From Protopterus annectens (Eukaryota; Chordata; Ceratodontiformes; Protopteridae), in the NCBI RefSeq assembly GCF_019279795.1, contig NC_056750.1:828256016-828320015 (forward strand): a stretch of DNA of 64,000 nt, read 5' to 3'. Shown here piece by piece: positions 1 through 9,252 of this stretch. Each line of letters starts with the position of its first letter. Positions within the stretch are counted from its first letter, which is position 1. A program made the position numbers and the translations under genes. Below the pieces are notes generated by a model, which was given only the letters and a program-made list of their open reading frames with translations, did no database searches and was not told where the DNA came from.

Positions 1-1820
1 GAAGCTGTGCTGAGTCAGAAGAAGAGGCATTAGAGGCAGGGTCCATGGTGGGGAATGCATCAGGCTCCTTAGTAGTGGGTACCAGTGTTGCCTTGGCCAG
101 TCCGGAGCAATGAGGATCATCTTTGGTCTGTCTGCTCTGGTCTTCAATAGGACTTTGGGCAGCAGAGGAAGAGGTGGGAAGGCATAAACTGTCATTGATG
201 TCCAACTGAAAGAGAGAGCGTCCACTCTGCAGGCCTTTGGATGGAAGATCCTTGAGCAGAATTTTGTCAATTGATGATTTTTGTGGGAGGCAAAGAGATC
301 TATGTCTGGCCTTCCCCATTCTTGGATTATTTCTGTAAAAACTTTTGGATGCAACTTCCATTCGTGTGGATCTGTCATATTCCTGCTTAGGTTGTCTGCC
401 AGCATGTTTCCCTTGCCTGGCAAGTACTGTGCTTGTAGCTCCATTTGTAAGTCCATGGCCATGTTCAAAAGTGATATGGCCAGTCTGCATAGGGGATAAG
501 AATGTGTTCCTCGCTGCTTGTTTATGTACCACATAACTGTGGTGTTGTCTGTTCTTATCAATAGCTGACCTGGTTGTAGAAGGTCCTTGAAGGCTGTAAT
601 AGCATTTATCACTGCTAGCATTTCTTTTTGATTGATGTGAAGGTGCTTTTCTTTTTGGGTCCATTTGCCCTGAATGCACATGTCTGTCATGTGCGCCCCC
701 CAGGCTGTTGTGATGACTTGATTTGCTTGAGGCTTGCTGAATGGAAGACCTGTGTTTGTTTGGCATGCTTGAGCCCACCACAGAAATTCCATTTGCAGAC
801 ATGGAATTAGTGGTATCATTGTTTCCAAACTGTGGCTGTGTTGAGACCATATGTTTTTTAGGTACCATTGTAGTTTTCTCATATGCAGCTTTGCACATGG
901 GATTAGTAAGATGCAAGATGCCATGAAGCCCAGAGCCTGCAGGATTTTCCTTGCAGTCAGCCTGGTGCAATTTGCCAGTGTTCTGAAATATTGAATTAGT
1001 TGCCCCTGCTTCTCTGGCATGAGGTAGACCATCTGGGTGTTTGTGTCCAAATTGGCACCCAGGAAAACTATCTTCCGAGAGGGTATTAGTCTTGATTTCT
1101 CTTTGTTGACTGTGTATCCTAGAGAGTTTAATAACATTATTACATAATCCAGATGTTTCAGAAGAATGTGCTTGCTGTCCGCTTGGTTCAGGCAGTCATC
1201 CAAATAAGGGTATATTTGTATCCCTTGAAGTCTGCAGTAGGCAATTACTGATGCCAGGCATTTCGTGAATACTCTGGGTGCAGTAGATAAACCAAAGGGC
1301 AATGCAGAGAATTGATAATGTATTGAACCTGCAAGAAATCTGAGGTATCTTCTGCAATTTTGTCTGATTGGGACATGCAGGTATGCTTCCTTGAGGTCCA
1401 ATGTTACCAGCCAAGACTCCTTGCCCAGCATGGGAAGAAGTTGCTGTAGAGTGAGCATCTTGAATTTTGGTAAGAGTAGGAATGTGTTTAGGATGGAAAG
1501 ATCCAAAATAGGTCTCCAATCTTTGCCCTTCCTTGGCACCAGAAATAGCCTGGAATAAAAACCTTGACCTTGTTCGTGTGTAGGTACCTCTTGAATAGCT
1601 TTCATGTTTATAAGATCTGAAATTTGCTTTTGTGCCTCTGCCCTTTGATTGTGTGGCAGGTTTGGCATGTCTTTCATTTTTGGAAGGGTATGAAAGTGGA
1701 ATTTGTAGCCTCTGTTTATAATGCTCAGGATCCATTTGTCCTTTGTGACAATATGCCAATTTTTGAGAATAGTGCCAGCTTTCCTCCTAAGGGTGCTACC
1801 ATTTGAGACCTGGTTGGCAT
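1..1820 (-). CDS. DIRS reverse transcriptase-RNase H polyprotein, partial (runs off the window)
   Basis: From an ATG at 1820-1818 I read an uninterrupted frame of about 606 codons to the window edge; the real start could lie further upstream because the frame overlaps the gag end. Seen motifs: GFYSRLFLVPRKGK entering the RT fingers, LVTLDLKEAYLHVP (motif A, catalytic Asp), FSALPFGLSTAPRVFTK (motif B), YPYLDDC (motif C, 1195-1206), then RNase H motifs RTDNTTVMWYINKQ (about 544-560) and LADNLSR (382-400). These are characteristic of DIRS pol. The product would reverse transcribe the element RNA and degrade the RNA strand. Odd point: the first RNase H motif reads VITTAWGAHM (688-718), where relatives normally have a TDAS-like segment carrying a catalytic Asp, so a short in-frame deletion is likely. 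The frame lies -1 relative to gag. Confidence 0.87.
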
Positions 1821-1833
1821 GCAAAGGGGAAAG

Positions 1834-3620
1834 TCATTGGTTTTGCTTTCTGAAAGATTGCGAGTTGTCCTCCCCACCTCTTTGTGTAGGAGCTTGCCAT
1901 TGTCTGCCTCTGTACGAGCCTTGTGTTTGTCCTCTGCCCCTCGGGCGCCTGTATCTGCCTCTTTGGGGTCTGTCTGTGGCAGGAAAGGACCAGTTTTTGG
2001 AAGGCCAATTTCTACTAAAACATGGGGGTTGAACCTGCAGAAATTCTTTCACAGTTTGCATTGATTTAGCCTTTTCCTCCATTTTCTGTAATACTTCCTC
2101 AGCATTTGTCCCAAATAGTACATCCTTTTGAAGAGGGGCGTCTAGTAATTTAGCTTTGACATGATCAGGCAAGGCTTGTTCCTTCAGCCAAGCATGCCTA
2201 CGTATGACTGAGCCTGTAACAGCAGCTCTACATGAGGCCTCTAGAGCATCAAAACCACATTGCAAGGTATGTTTACCCACTTGTTCTGCACTATGCATCA
2301 AATCCTGCAACTCCTTCATGTCTGGTTGTTCAGGTTGTGACATTTTACTTTTCAGTTGAGATAACAGAAACTGTTGGTATTTTAGCATATGAAACTGACA
2401 GTTTAAGGCCCTCATGGATAAGGTAGCCGAGGTATATACCTTTTTTCCCCCACCTTTCTAAGGATCTGGAATCTCTGTCGGAAGGCAATGGGTTTTTGGC
2501 AATGGAGGCCTTAACTCCCTTGGGCCCCTGTGAGATGGTTTCTAGGTCTGCAGCATGGCTTTTGTATAGAAATTGGTGTGAGTCAGGAACCCTGTAGTAC
2601 CTGTCAGGCTTAACTGGAGCTGGAGGGAGAGAGTCCAGGTTAAGGCAGGCCTCCGAGTAAACATCATCTAGGATGTCCAGGACAGGAGGTATAGCCAGAG
2701 GCCTGTGCTGGGGTAACAAAAGAAATTCCCTGAGCCTTTTCTTGGAATCTGAATAATCCTGGCCTTCCCAGTGGAAGTGTTCCCTTAAGGTATGCAAAGT
2801 TTCACCAAAAGAGTAATCCTCAGTGGGGGATACAGAAGGAATAGATTCCTCTGCATCAGAGTCTTCAAAAGGAGAGTAAGACTGTTCCTGATAATCAGAG
2901 TGCTCTGAAATAATGGAGCCCTGATCAGAGGAGGGGGAATCTTCCTCCACTCTGGGTCTTTTGTCTGGAGGTGGCTGAGAACCTCTGATTAGAGTAATTA
3001 AATCCTCAGCCATTTTAAGCATCTGTTTCTTAGGCATGGGGCCTGGAGATGGGCCCTGTGTAGCTGGTCTCTTAGGGTGCATGGTAGCTTTAGACTTGGT
3101 GAAAGCCTTGATGGAGAAAGAAGAGGAAGGTCTGAAGACACCTTGAGTGGAGGTGGACCTGTCCACATTCTGTGTTTCAATGCCAAGCGTGGCTTCGGTA
3201 TCTGTAGTCAGGGTGTGGGCCGAGGAGCCTGCGACCTCGGGTACATGAGACACCGCCAAAGATGTGTCGTCGGTAATCAGGGGCTGCGTAGGTGCCTCAC
3301 TGAGAACCGGACCACGTGTAGTCGGCTTTGGCGTGGTGTCGGTAGAGGCCGCGGACCTCGAGTGTCGGTCCTTGTCTTTGCGTTTTTTTAGACAAAACCG
3401 GAGTCGGAGTATCCGACGACATAGTATAGTTAAATGCTTTCCCAAAATAATGCTGGGCGAACTCCGCCCGATGCTTAATAGTGCGTTTGTTGAATGTAGC
3501 ACAAAAGCGACAGACCGAGACGTCGTGGTCTGGGCCTAAACAAGGTATACAGAGGGAATGGAAATCCTTATGCGGTATTTGCTTCCCACAAGAAATACAA
3601 TTATTAACTTTGTCTGACAT
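1834..3620 (-). pseudogene. DIRS gag-like ORF, broken by two frameshifts
   Basis: The N-terminal part starts at an ATG at 3620 and has a cysteine-rich segment (CISCGKQIPHKDFHSLCIPC, then CRFC) typical of vertebrate DIRS gag. The middle part (about 3390-2445) is Ser/Pro/acidic-rich and low in complexity. The C-terminal part (2415-1834) carries the conserved HAWLKEQALPDHVKAKLL stretch and an Arg/Gly-rich tail (RGRYRRPRGRG), likely nucleic-acid binding. The three parts lie in three different frames. The shifts coincide with homopolymers: a T7 run at 3383-3389 and a T6C5 run at 2441-2451 on the plus strand, so single-base indels there are the simplest explanation; a base-calling error cannot be excluded. 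The gag stop at 1834-1836 sits just upstream of the first pol ATG. Confidence 0.8.
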
Positions 3621-3784
3621 CGGTCTGAGGCAAGAAAAGTTTCAACGGGTACTTAGCTTTTAAGAAGACTTCGGTTCCAAATTTTTTGTAATCTCAGGAG
3701 CTGGCCGACCGGCACTTGCGAACTGCTTCTGCTTCGGGCACCGTGCGGCAAAAAAGACTGAAGAAAATGGCGTCGGCTGGTTCC

Positions 3785-3810
3785 TTTATACCCCTGTCGC
3801 GCTGACGTCA
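3785..3810 (-). promoter_or_regulatory. DIRS promoter: CRE palindrome plus TATA box
   Basis: On the minus strand a perfect cAMP-response element TGACGTCA (3803-3810) lies 12 bp upstream of a TATAAA (3785-3790) within a GC-rich block unlike the AT-rich surroundings. A start site about 30 bp downstream would give a 5' leader of roughly 135 bases before the gag ATG at 3620. The motifs are seen directly; promoter activity and CREB/ATF binding are inferred. Confidence 0.5.
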
Positions 3811-4082
3811 GGGAAGAAGTGACGACAACCGACGCCGGACCTAGACTTTGGAATTCGGCCGACCAAGGACCCGCCTGACGGCAGGAGAACCCATCTGTTA
3901 TGACTGCAGCTGTATGCACGATGAACATCATTCCATTAATGACAATGCAGACTATATCCCTGAAAACAATGATTATAAATACTCTACAGGTATGCAATAT
4001 CAGTTTTGAGTACAGTGACAACAATTCTCCTATAGCTGATGTAGCACGTACATACCTCTCAAGCTGTTACCACAGATCAGTA

Positions 4083-4702
4083 GGGTCTATATTATATCAT
4101 CGAACGCTTAAAAAAGCGAACGCTGATTAATCAACCTAATTTAAGCGAAAGCTTACAATCTCGAACTGTCAGATCAGCAAATTTTTTCCCAGGGAAAAAA
4201 ATTGCTGATCCAAAACACATACACACAACACAAGCACACCAAACAAACAGAAATCCACACACATACACCTAAAATCTGATACCTAACCCTACACTAAACT
4301 ATGCACACACCACTAACTACCCACTTACCTTAACCCAAACCCTAACCCTAAGGTCCATCACTATTGCACACTCACCTCACCCGCTCCCTAACCCTAACTC
4401 ACTTAAATCCGCCCTAACCCTCATGTCCACTCAATCGCACACACACCTAACCCGGGCCCTAACCCTAACTCACCTAAATCACCCTAACGCTCACATCCAC
4501 ACAATCGCACACTTACCTGAATCCGACCGGTAACTTTCCACCATAACACTGAAAATACCGAAGCAACAGAAATGGACAACCAAATTCTTTCCCTAGGAAA
4601 AAATTAGAGTTTCTGCTGTTTCGATATTTTGCAGTTTCGCGAAAATAAGTTCGATCAACCAGCGTTCCCTTTTTTAAGCGTTCGAGGATATAATATAGAC
4701 CC
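4083..4702. mobile_element. Foldback/MITE element with GGGTC ends and 8-bp target duplication
   Basis: The 620-bp element starts GGGTCTATATTATATC and ends with the inverse (GATATAATATAGACCC). Inverted arms extend about 45 bp with few mismatches, including AACGCTTAAAAAAG. It is flanked by a perfect 8-bp direct repeat GATCAGTA (4075-4082 and 4703-4710). An 8-bp duplication is typical of hAT elements and also fits Merlin or P types; the termini are not the usual hAT CAGGG form, so the superfamily is open. There is no coding capacity. The interior (about 4320-4510) is made of degenerate repeats of a roughly 75-bp unit containing the telomere-like block CCCTAACCCTAA followed by AGGTCC. The same core returns in the elements at 18.7, 24.6, 45.9 and 48.2 kb. 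Confidence 0.87.
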
Positions 4703-4710
4703 GATCAGTA

Positions 4711-5040
4711 TGGGCCAAGCAGTAACAAATGCAGGTACACAACTACATAGAACACTTTCAGATAATGTAGCTTATATAACTACCAATGTTTTTTGTGAGA
4801 GGATTTGGTAATACATTGCATTCCTGGTAATCATTTTTCTGTAATCATGTGACAGATGGATTAGGCAATTTTAATTACATTATGAGAAATCATGACACTT
4901 GAGAGCATGTTTGTGTACAGTACATAAACTAGACATTTGTCATGTCTTAGTTGGCAGGCATGGGAATAGAACCTAATAGCTGTGACTGTAGGGGACATCT
5001 GCAAAAAATGTAACAAATGATTCCAGCAACTTAGTACAGA
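4711..5040. other. Unassigned AT-rich sequence
   Basis: I see no gene or clear repeat here. A segment near 5025 (GCAACTTAGTAC) resembles the lead-in of the degenerate repeat that follows. Confidence 0.3.
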
Positions 5041-5740
5041 CATGCAAGGAATACAGCTGTACTGGAAATATTTAGACAGATTTATTTTGGTATCAACAAT
5101 GCTGCTTAACACTATGAAATGTAAACACAATCATATCTGCTCATAACATGGACTACCTAATCCATATACATTTTGTTCCTTGAGTGGGAGAAAAAGACAG
5201 CATTATGTGACTGAATTCGCTTTGCTTTCTAGAACTATTACAGTGTTATATTTTACTGCAGTGACAGTAGAACACATACATGGAATACAGTTGTACTGCA
5301 TTTATTAAAACATATTTCTTTAGGAAACAACAATACTGCTTAACACTTTATTGGTATTGCTGATAAATGTCTGGGAAGTCCACACACAATATCTGCCCAT
5401 AGAGTGGGCTATCTCCCCCATATCCCTTTATTACCTGGAGTAGGAGGAACAGAGAGCATTATATGACTGTTATTGGCCTAGAAACACTGTTAGACTTGAC
5501 TGCAGCAACCTTACCATAGACAAGCAATGCATACAGCTCTACTGCAATGGGTTATGACAACACAATTCTGCTGTACACCATTTTGCTTACTGTTATTGGT
5601 ATTGTTAATTGTTTATTGAAATACAGTTGTTATTGCTCATTTATTGCACTACAGTTCTATTTGCCCATTTATTGCACTATAGATTTATTGTGTATATTTT
5701 ATTGCAGTTAATGCTTTACTCTTTCTTGCTTATTGCACTA
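5041..5740 (+). repeat. Degenerate direct repeat, period about 235-245 bp, about three copies
   Basis: Related blocks begin near 5041 (CATGCAAGGAATACAGCTGT), 5275 (CATACATGGAATACAGTTGT) and 5521 (CAAGCAATGCATACAGCTCT). The first two continue with a shared TGCTTAACAC segment, and later with GAGTGGGAGAAAAAGACAGC against GAGTAGGAGGAACAGAGAGC. The third copy is truncated and runs into a TTATTGCACTACAGTT-rich stretch (5640-5740) that is itself repetitive. It lies beside the Harbinger-like fragment and may be subterminal repeat of that element, but this is only inferred. Confidence 0.5.
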
Positions 5741-5858
5741 CAGTTAACATAATAAATCCGTACATACCACACTCAAAATGCAACCTGGCCAGGCGCCCAG
5801 CGTAAGTCTCAACATTGTGAGCCCTCTCAGCTGCAGCTGTTGGAAATGAAGCACACTT

Positions 5859-6160
5859 TCATGCATACCGGTTTTGCAGACATTCAGCTTGCAGTATAGA
5901 AAAATACTTACATATTTGTAGGGCATTCCTGGATTGTGCCTCTTGGACCCAGGTGTCCAAGGTTCCCCCCTTTCTCCTCTTCAAGTCTTCATAGTGGTGA
6001 TGACACTGCTCACCTGTATGGGGGATACCAGTAGCACTGGTTAGGTCCCTGGCCAACTGGTCCCAGGCCTCTGCCTTACATTCCGAGCCCTGGAAACTAC
6101 CCTGCATCAGCCTCAGTTCATATTTTTTTTATTTTTTTACCAGGAGTCCAACTAAGACCC
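5859..6160 (-). pseudogene. Myb/SANT-like DNA-binding protein fragment (Harbinger-type transposon accessory protein)
   Basis: The minus-strand frame from the ATG at 6107 encodes 82 residues. The centre reads AWDQLARDLTSATGIPHTGE followed by CHHHYEDLKRRK, the spacing of Trp and helix residues seen in the third helix region of Myb/SANT-like domains. Such domains occur in the second protein of PIF/Harbinger transposons and in host proteins derived from it (NAIF1- and MSANTD-like families). Only one domain segment is present and the frame ends soon after it (ICKYFSIL). The family usually has over 200 residues, so this is a fragment. No DDE transposase was found nearby. A weak alternative is one exon of a host MSANTD-type gene, but no splice structure or conserved remainder is visible. 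Confidence 0.55.
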
Positions 6161-6512
6161 TGGACTCCTGAACACCCTATCTCTGTGCCTGAAAGTGTGC
6201 ACCTTCACCAGCACCACCTTCCATATCACCTGATGATTGGAGTCCAAGGAATGGTGCAGTATTCCCTCCTATCGTGCCTAATATAGGCTGTTTTACCTCC
6301 TTTACACATCGAGTAACATTCTAAAAAGTGCCACATCACTTAGCAGCAAGCAAACCAGTTAAGCAGTGCAAAAACTCTCATAACCAAGATTTTAGCTAAG
6401 CTTAACACCATGCAAACAGCAGTAGCTGTTAGTATGTTTAAGCAGTGCTCAGCAAATTTGTTTTTAAAATTAAACATATATAACAAATTAATATACAGTT
6501 ATCTTATGACTG
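6161..6512. other. Unassigned sequence
   Basis: I see no gene. Around 6140-6240 the segments AGGAGTCCAACTAAGACC, CTGGACTCCTG and GGAGTCCAAGG repeat a GGAGTCC motif, possibly subterminal sequence of the adjacent transposon fragment. Confidence 0.25.
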
Positions 6513-6582
6513 CTACAGAATCGAACCCAGGATCTACTAAGCAGTAGACTGTAACTTTACCCATTTAACTACTTGGATATTA
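6513..6582 (-). repeat. tRNA-like SINE head
   Basis: On the minus strand an A-box match TAGTTAAATGG (6561-6571) is followed 33 bp later by a B-box match GGTTCGATTCT (6517-6527), the layout of a tRNA-derived RNA polymerase III promoter. The acceptor and T stems do not pair properly, so this is not a working tRNA. It is best read as the head of a tRNA-derived SINE or a decayed tRNA copy. Confidence 0.42.
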
Positions 6583-6930
6583 TGAAAAGAAGTATATCTT
6601 CACATATACTACTGGGCTACCTGTTAGCATTGCTAAGCACCATGGTGCACCTCGCAAACACAAATAGACATAGAAATAAAAAATTAATTACTTCCGGTTT
6701 CTATTTTTAGATGTCTCTGTCAGCTGTCAGCTATGTATGTATGAATGCCACTCAACTCTGTGGCACTCCATGCTGTGCCACACAAACAGCAATTAAAAAA
6801 ACAAAACAAAAAAAAATAATATGCAATTATGATAATTAATTATATCTGGGGTCTATTTTTAGATGTGTAGCAGGTGTCAGCTGTCTATATGTGAGTACAG
6901 CTTGGCATTGCTGCAGTCTGCATTGTACAT
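6583..6930 (+). repeat. Two diverged copies of a repeat of about 170 bp
   Basis: Segments near 6695 (GGTTTCTATTTTTAGATGTC) and 6850 (GGGTCTATTTTTAGATGTGT) share the words TATTTTTAGATGT and GTCAGCT followed by TGTATG-like sequence. Both follow an AATTAATTA-rich stretch. The copies are degenerate and the family is not recognised. They may be the body of the SINE whose head lies at 6513-6582. Confidence 0.3.
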
Positions 6931-8902
6931 ACATACAGACAGGAAAAAAAAAATCATAAAAATAAAATACTACACATTTGAAACAATTCGCAGCATTTCA
7001 AAAGTAGCAGGGAGCATTACAGGGAGTCTCACTCTATACATAACATCTGACCAGGCATCCACAACCACGGGTAGCCTCTACAGTTCTGCCTACATGGATT
7101 CAATATCCCTGTTCCTATGCTCTCACTTGGCAACCCACCATGATTAATATGCATGGTGCACTGCCAAGGGGAACCGTGGCCGTGTACATGGATAAATTCT
7201 GTATAAGATCTACGTGGTGCCTACACGGATTTTATTAAATCCTGTAGCATTTCTTTAACCAAACTTTCCTCATATTTACAAATGGCGCTGTGTTTTGCTT
7301 ATCTCAGTAATAGAACATATGTATTATATCAAGAATGACTTTTAAACAATACACAGACAATTTTGATAGTCAAGTGGTTGTACAACAAACTAGGCAATAA
7401 AGTGTGAGCTATAAATCATTGTACATAGGAATCATGGGAAATTCAAGGCTACTGAGTCTTGCAACCATTGTGCCTTCCTGCTCCCACTCTAGATTGTACC
7501 GCCCCCCACCGAGAAGGGATAGGCCAGTCATGGCCCTGGGTGAATTTATGAATACCCATGAAGCTTAGCATTGAAAGCAGGAGATTACTACAATAACATT
7601 TATTCATAAATACTGTACAAAACACGTTAAAGTAGAAGAGCATAAAAAGTACAACATTAAAGCTAAGGCATTTGGGGTTTACGGAGTAAACCATTGTCAA
7701 CACATGTTAGAAAGGCAAGAAAGATCTAAAAGTTGTTAGTGCATTTTTTCATAGTTATCTGGGTAATAATGCTTTTGATATCATGCCTTAAAGCCCTACA
7801 CAATGTCCCAGAGGTAGGTGTGCAAAACTTTACTCATAGTACTCAGACAGAAAAATTTTTTTTCTTTCTCTTTAATGAAAGGATGGTTAGAATATGCTGG
7901 GGAGTGAATTTCAGGTGGGAGGATACTTTAGGAAACACCTTTTCAGAAAAAAATTAGTCCAAAGTGGGAGGGGGCTAGTAAAAGTGGACCTTGATTTTTG
8001 TAACACTTAATGATTGACAGCATTCCAACATGAAAGATTTTGACATTTAAAGATTTCAGAAGTAGTGTAGTTCAAACTGATGCTGGCAGATAGTGAATTT
8101 TGTGCAGAGAAAGACAGTGATTCTTTGGGATATGAAGGTAAATTAAAGTAATACATTTTATTCACTCTGGTCTCTAGGATATGTGTATTATATTTGGAAT
8201 TTAAAGCAATAGGGTAGTGCATAATGCAGTTTAGGGTTTAAAAGTTAGTTCATGTTGCTGTTTTGGGATTAAAAGCTTAGCCTTGTTGCTTTTGTAGCTC
8301 CAAGAAATAGAAAACTAATTATTACATATAGTAGTTTCAGGTAGTTTTGCACTTTGTCAAAAGGTATTTCTACGCAAGTTTTGAGTGAGTGATGACTGGT
8401 TGGATATGTTCTTCTCCCTACCAGCTTTTTACAGTGACATTCAGAGTATTAGTAAACAAGTATGGAATTGGAACGAGTACTAATGTTGGGTAATTTAGTG
8501 GATGGAAACAGAAATAGAAGATAAAACTCAATGCATCAGTTTTTGAAGAATGAACAGTTATTAGTGAAGTACAGTGTGAATTTATCATCTGCAATGTACA
8601 AGAGTCAGAAGTTGAGTGCATCATGTTACATATGACACTGACATGTTCCAGTCCCCACATGCTGCTCCAGAGGGCTCCCTTTGTCCTTACTTCTCATGAT
8701 TGTTAGGGTAATATCCAGGACTATCACATCACAGGCTAGATTTCTGTATCTAGGGAAAAAAGTCATGATGTTACTGCCATTTGAATTTCTCCCTTACAGT
8801 GATAGGGAAGCTGATGATAGGTAACCCATTACAGAAAGCTTCCTCTTTTGCATTTTCTATGGTTTTTAGACATTCTCTTAGAAATGAGGTCATCCTTTCT
8901 GA
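6931..8902. other. Unassigned AT-rich intergenic DNA
   Basis: Only short, non-conserved reading frames are present on both strands. I see no domain motif, tandem repeat or inverted terminal structure that I can support. Confidence 0.3.
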
Positions 8903-9178
8903 TGCTTGTCTCATGCATTCAAAAGAGACAATGAAGCAGTGTATGGATTTAAGATATTTATTGTACATAAACAAATCAGGAACTGTAACTGGAACATGCA
9001 GTTAGGCTAACTGATTCACTCATTACTTCAAACACATTTGCATGTGCATCTCCACTCATGACTGCACTCAGTCTGACTATAGAAAGTGGGACTACTCATG
9101 CATGTGTTCAGTAATTATACAGCACATGATATCTAGCTACAGTGGCTCACTAGGATCAAACATGCACACTGATCTGCA
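8903..9178 (-). repeat. 3' LTR of the gypsy element
   Basis: This 276-bp repeat begins TGCTTGTCTCATGCATTC and ends ATCTGCA on the plus strand. It aligns along its length with 14152-14714 once the LINE insertion there is removed; shared blocks include GAAGCAGTGTATGG and CTAGCTACAGTGGCTCACTA. Substitutions and small indels between the two LTRs show substantial age. Confidence 0.88.
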
Positions 9179-9190
9179 TCCTCCCTCTTT
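9179..9190 (-). promoter_or_regulatory. Polypurine tract
   Basis: On the minus strand AAAGAGGGAGGA lies directly before the TG of the 3' LTR, the position where plus-strand DNA synthesis is primed in LTR retrotransposons. Confidence 0.8.
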
Positions 9191-9252
9191 AACTTGTTCA
9201 TCATGCAATGGGAGAACAAAACATTTTACATGCTAGATATCACAATAACATT

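Larger units (their letters stand above)
1..3893 (-). mobile_element. DIRS-type tyrosine-recombinase retrotransposon, 5' portion, cut by the window edge
   Basis: Read on the minus strand this region has, in order, a GC-rich promoter/terminal region (about 3660-3893), a gag-like reading frame (3620-1834) and an RT-RNase H frame (1820 to the window edge). The order, the gag segments around HAWLKEQALPDHVKAKLL and the RT motif YPYLDDC match DIRS-like retrotransposons, which replicate through reverse transcription and integrate with a tyrosine recombinase rather than an integrase. The methyltransferase and recombinase genes expected downstream would lie left of position 1 and cannot be seen. The 5' boundary near 3893 is inferred from the end of the GC-rich stretch and is not proven by a target duplication, which DIRS elements normally lack. 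Confidence 0.88.

Noticed and set aside
1196-1759. 187-codon minus-strand frame
   Set aside because: It overlaps the DIRS RT in another frame; the RT frame contains all catalytic motifs and this one has none.
6513-6582. Functional tRNA gene
   Set aside because: A and B boxes are present but the T stem and acceptor stem do not pair; better explained as a SINE head.
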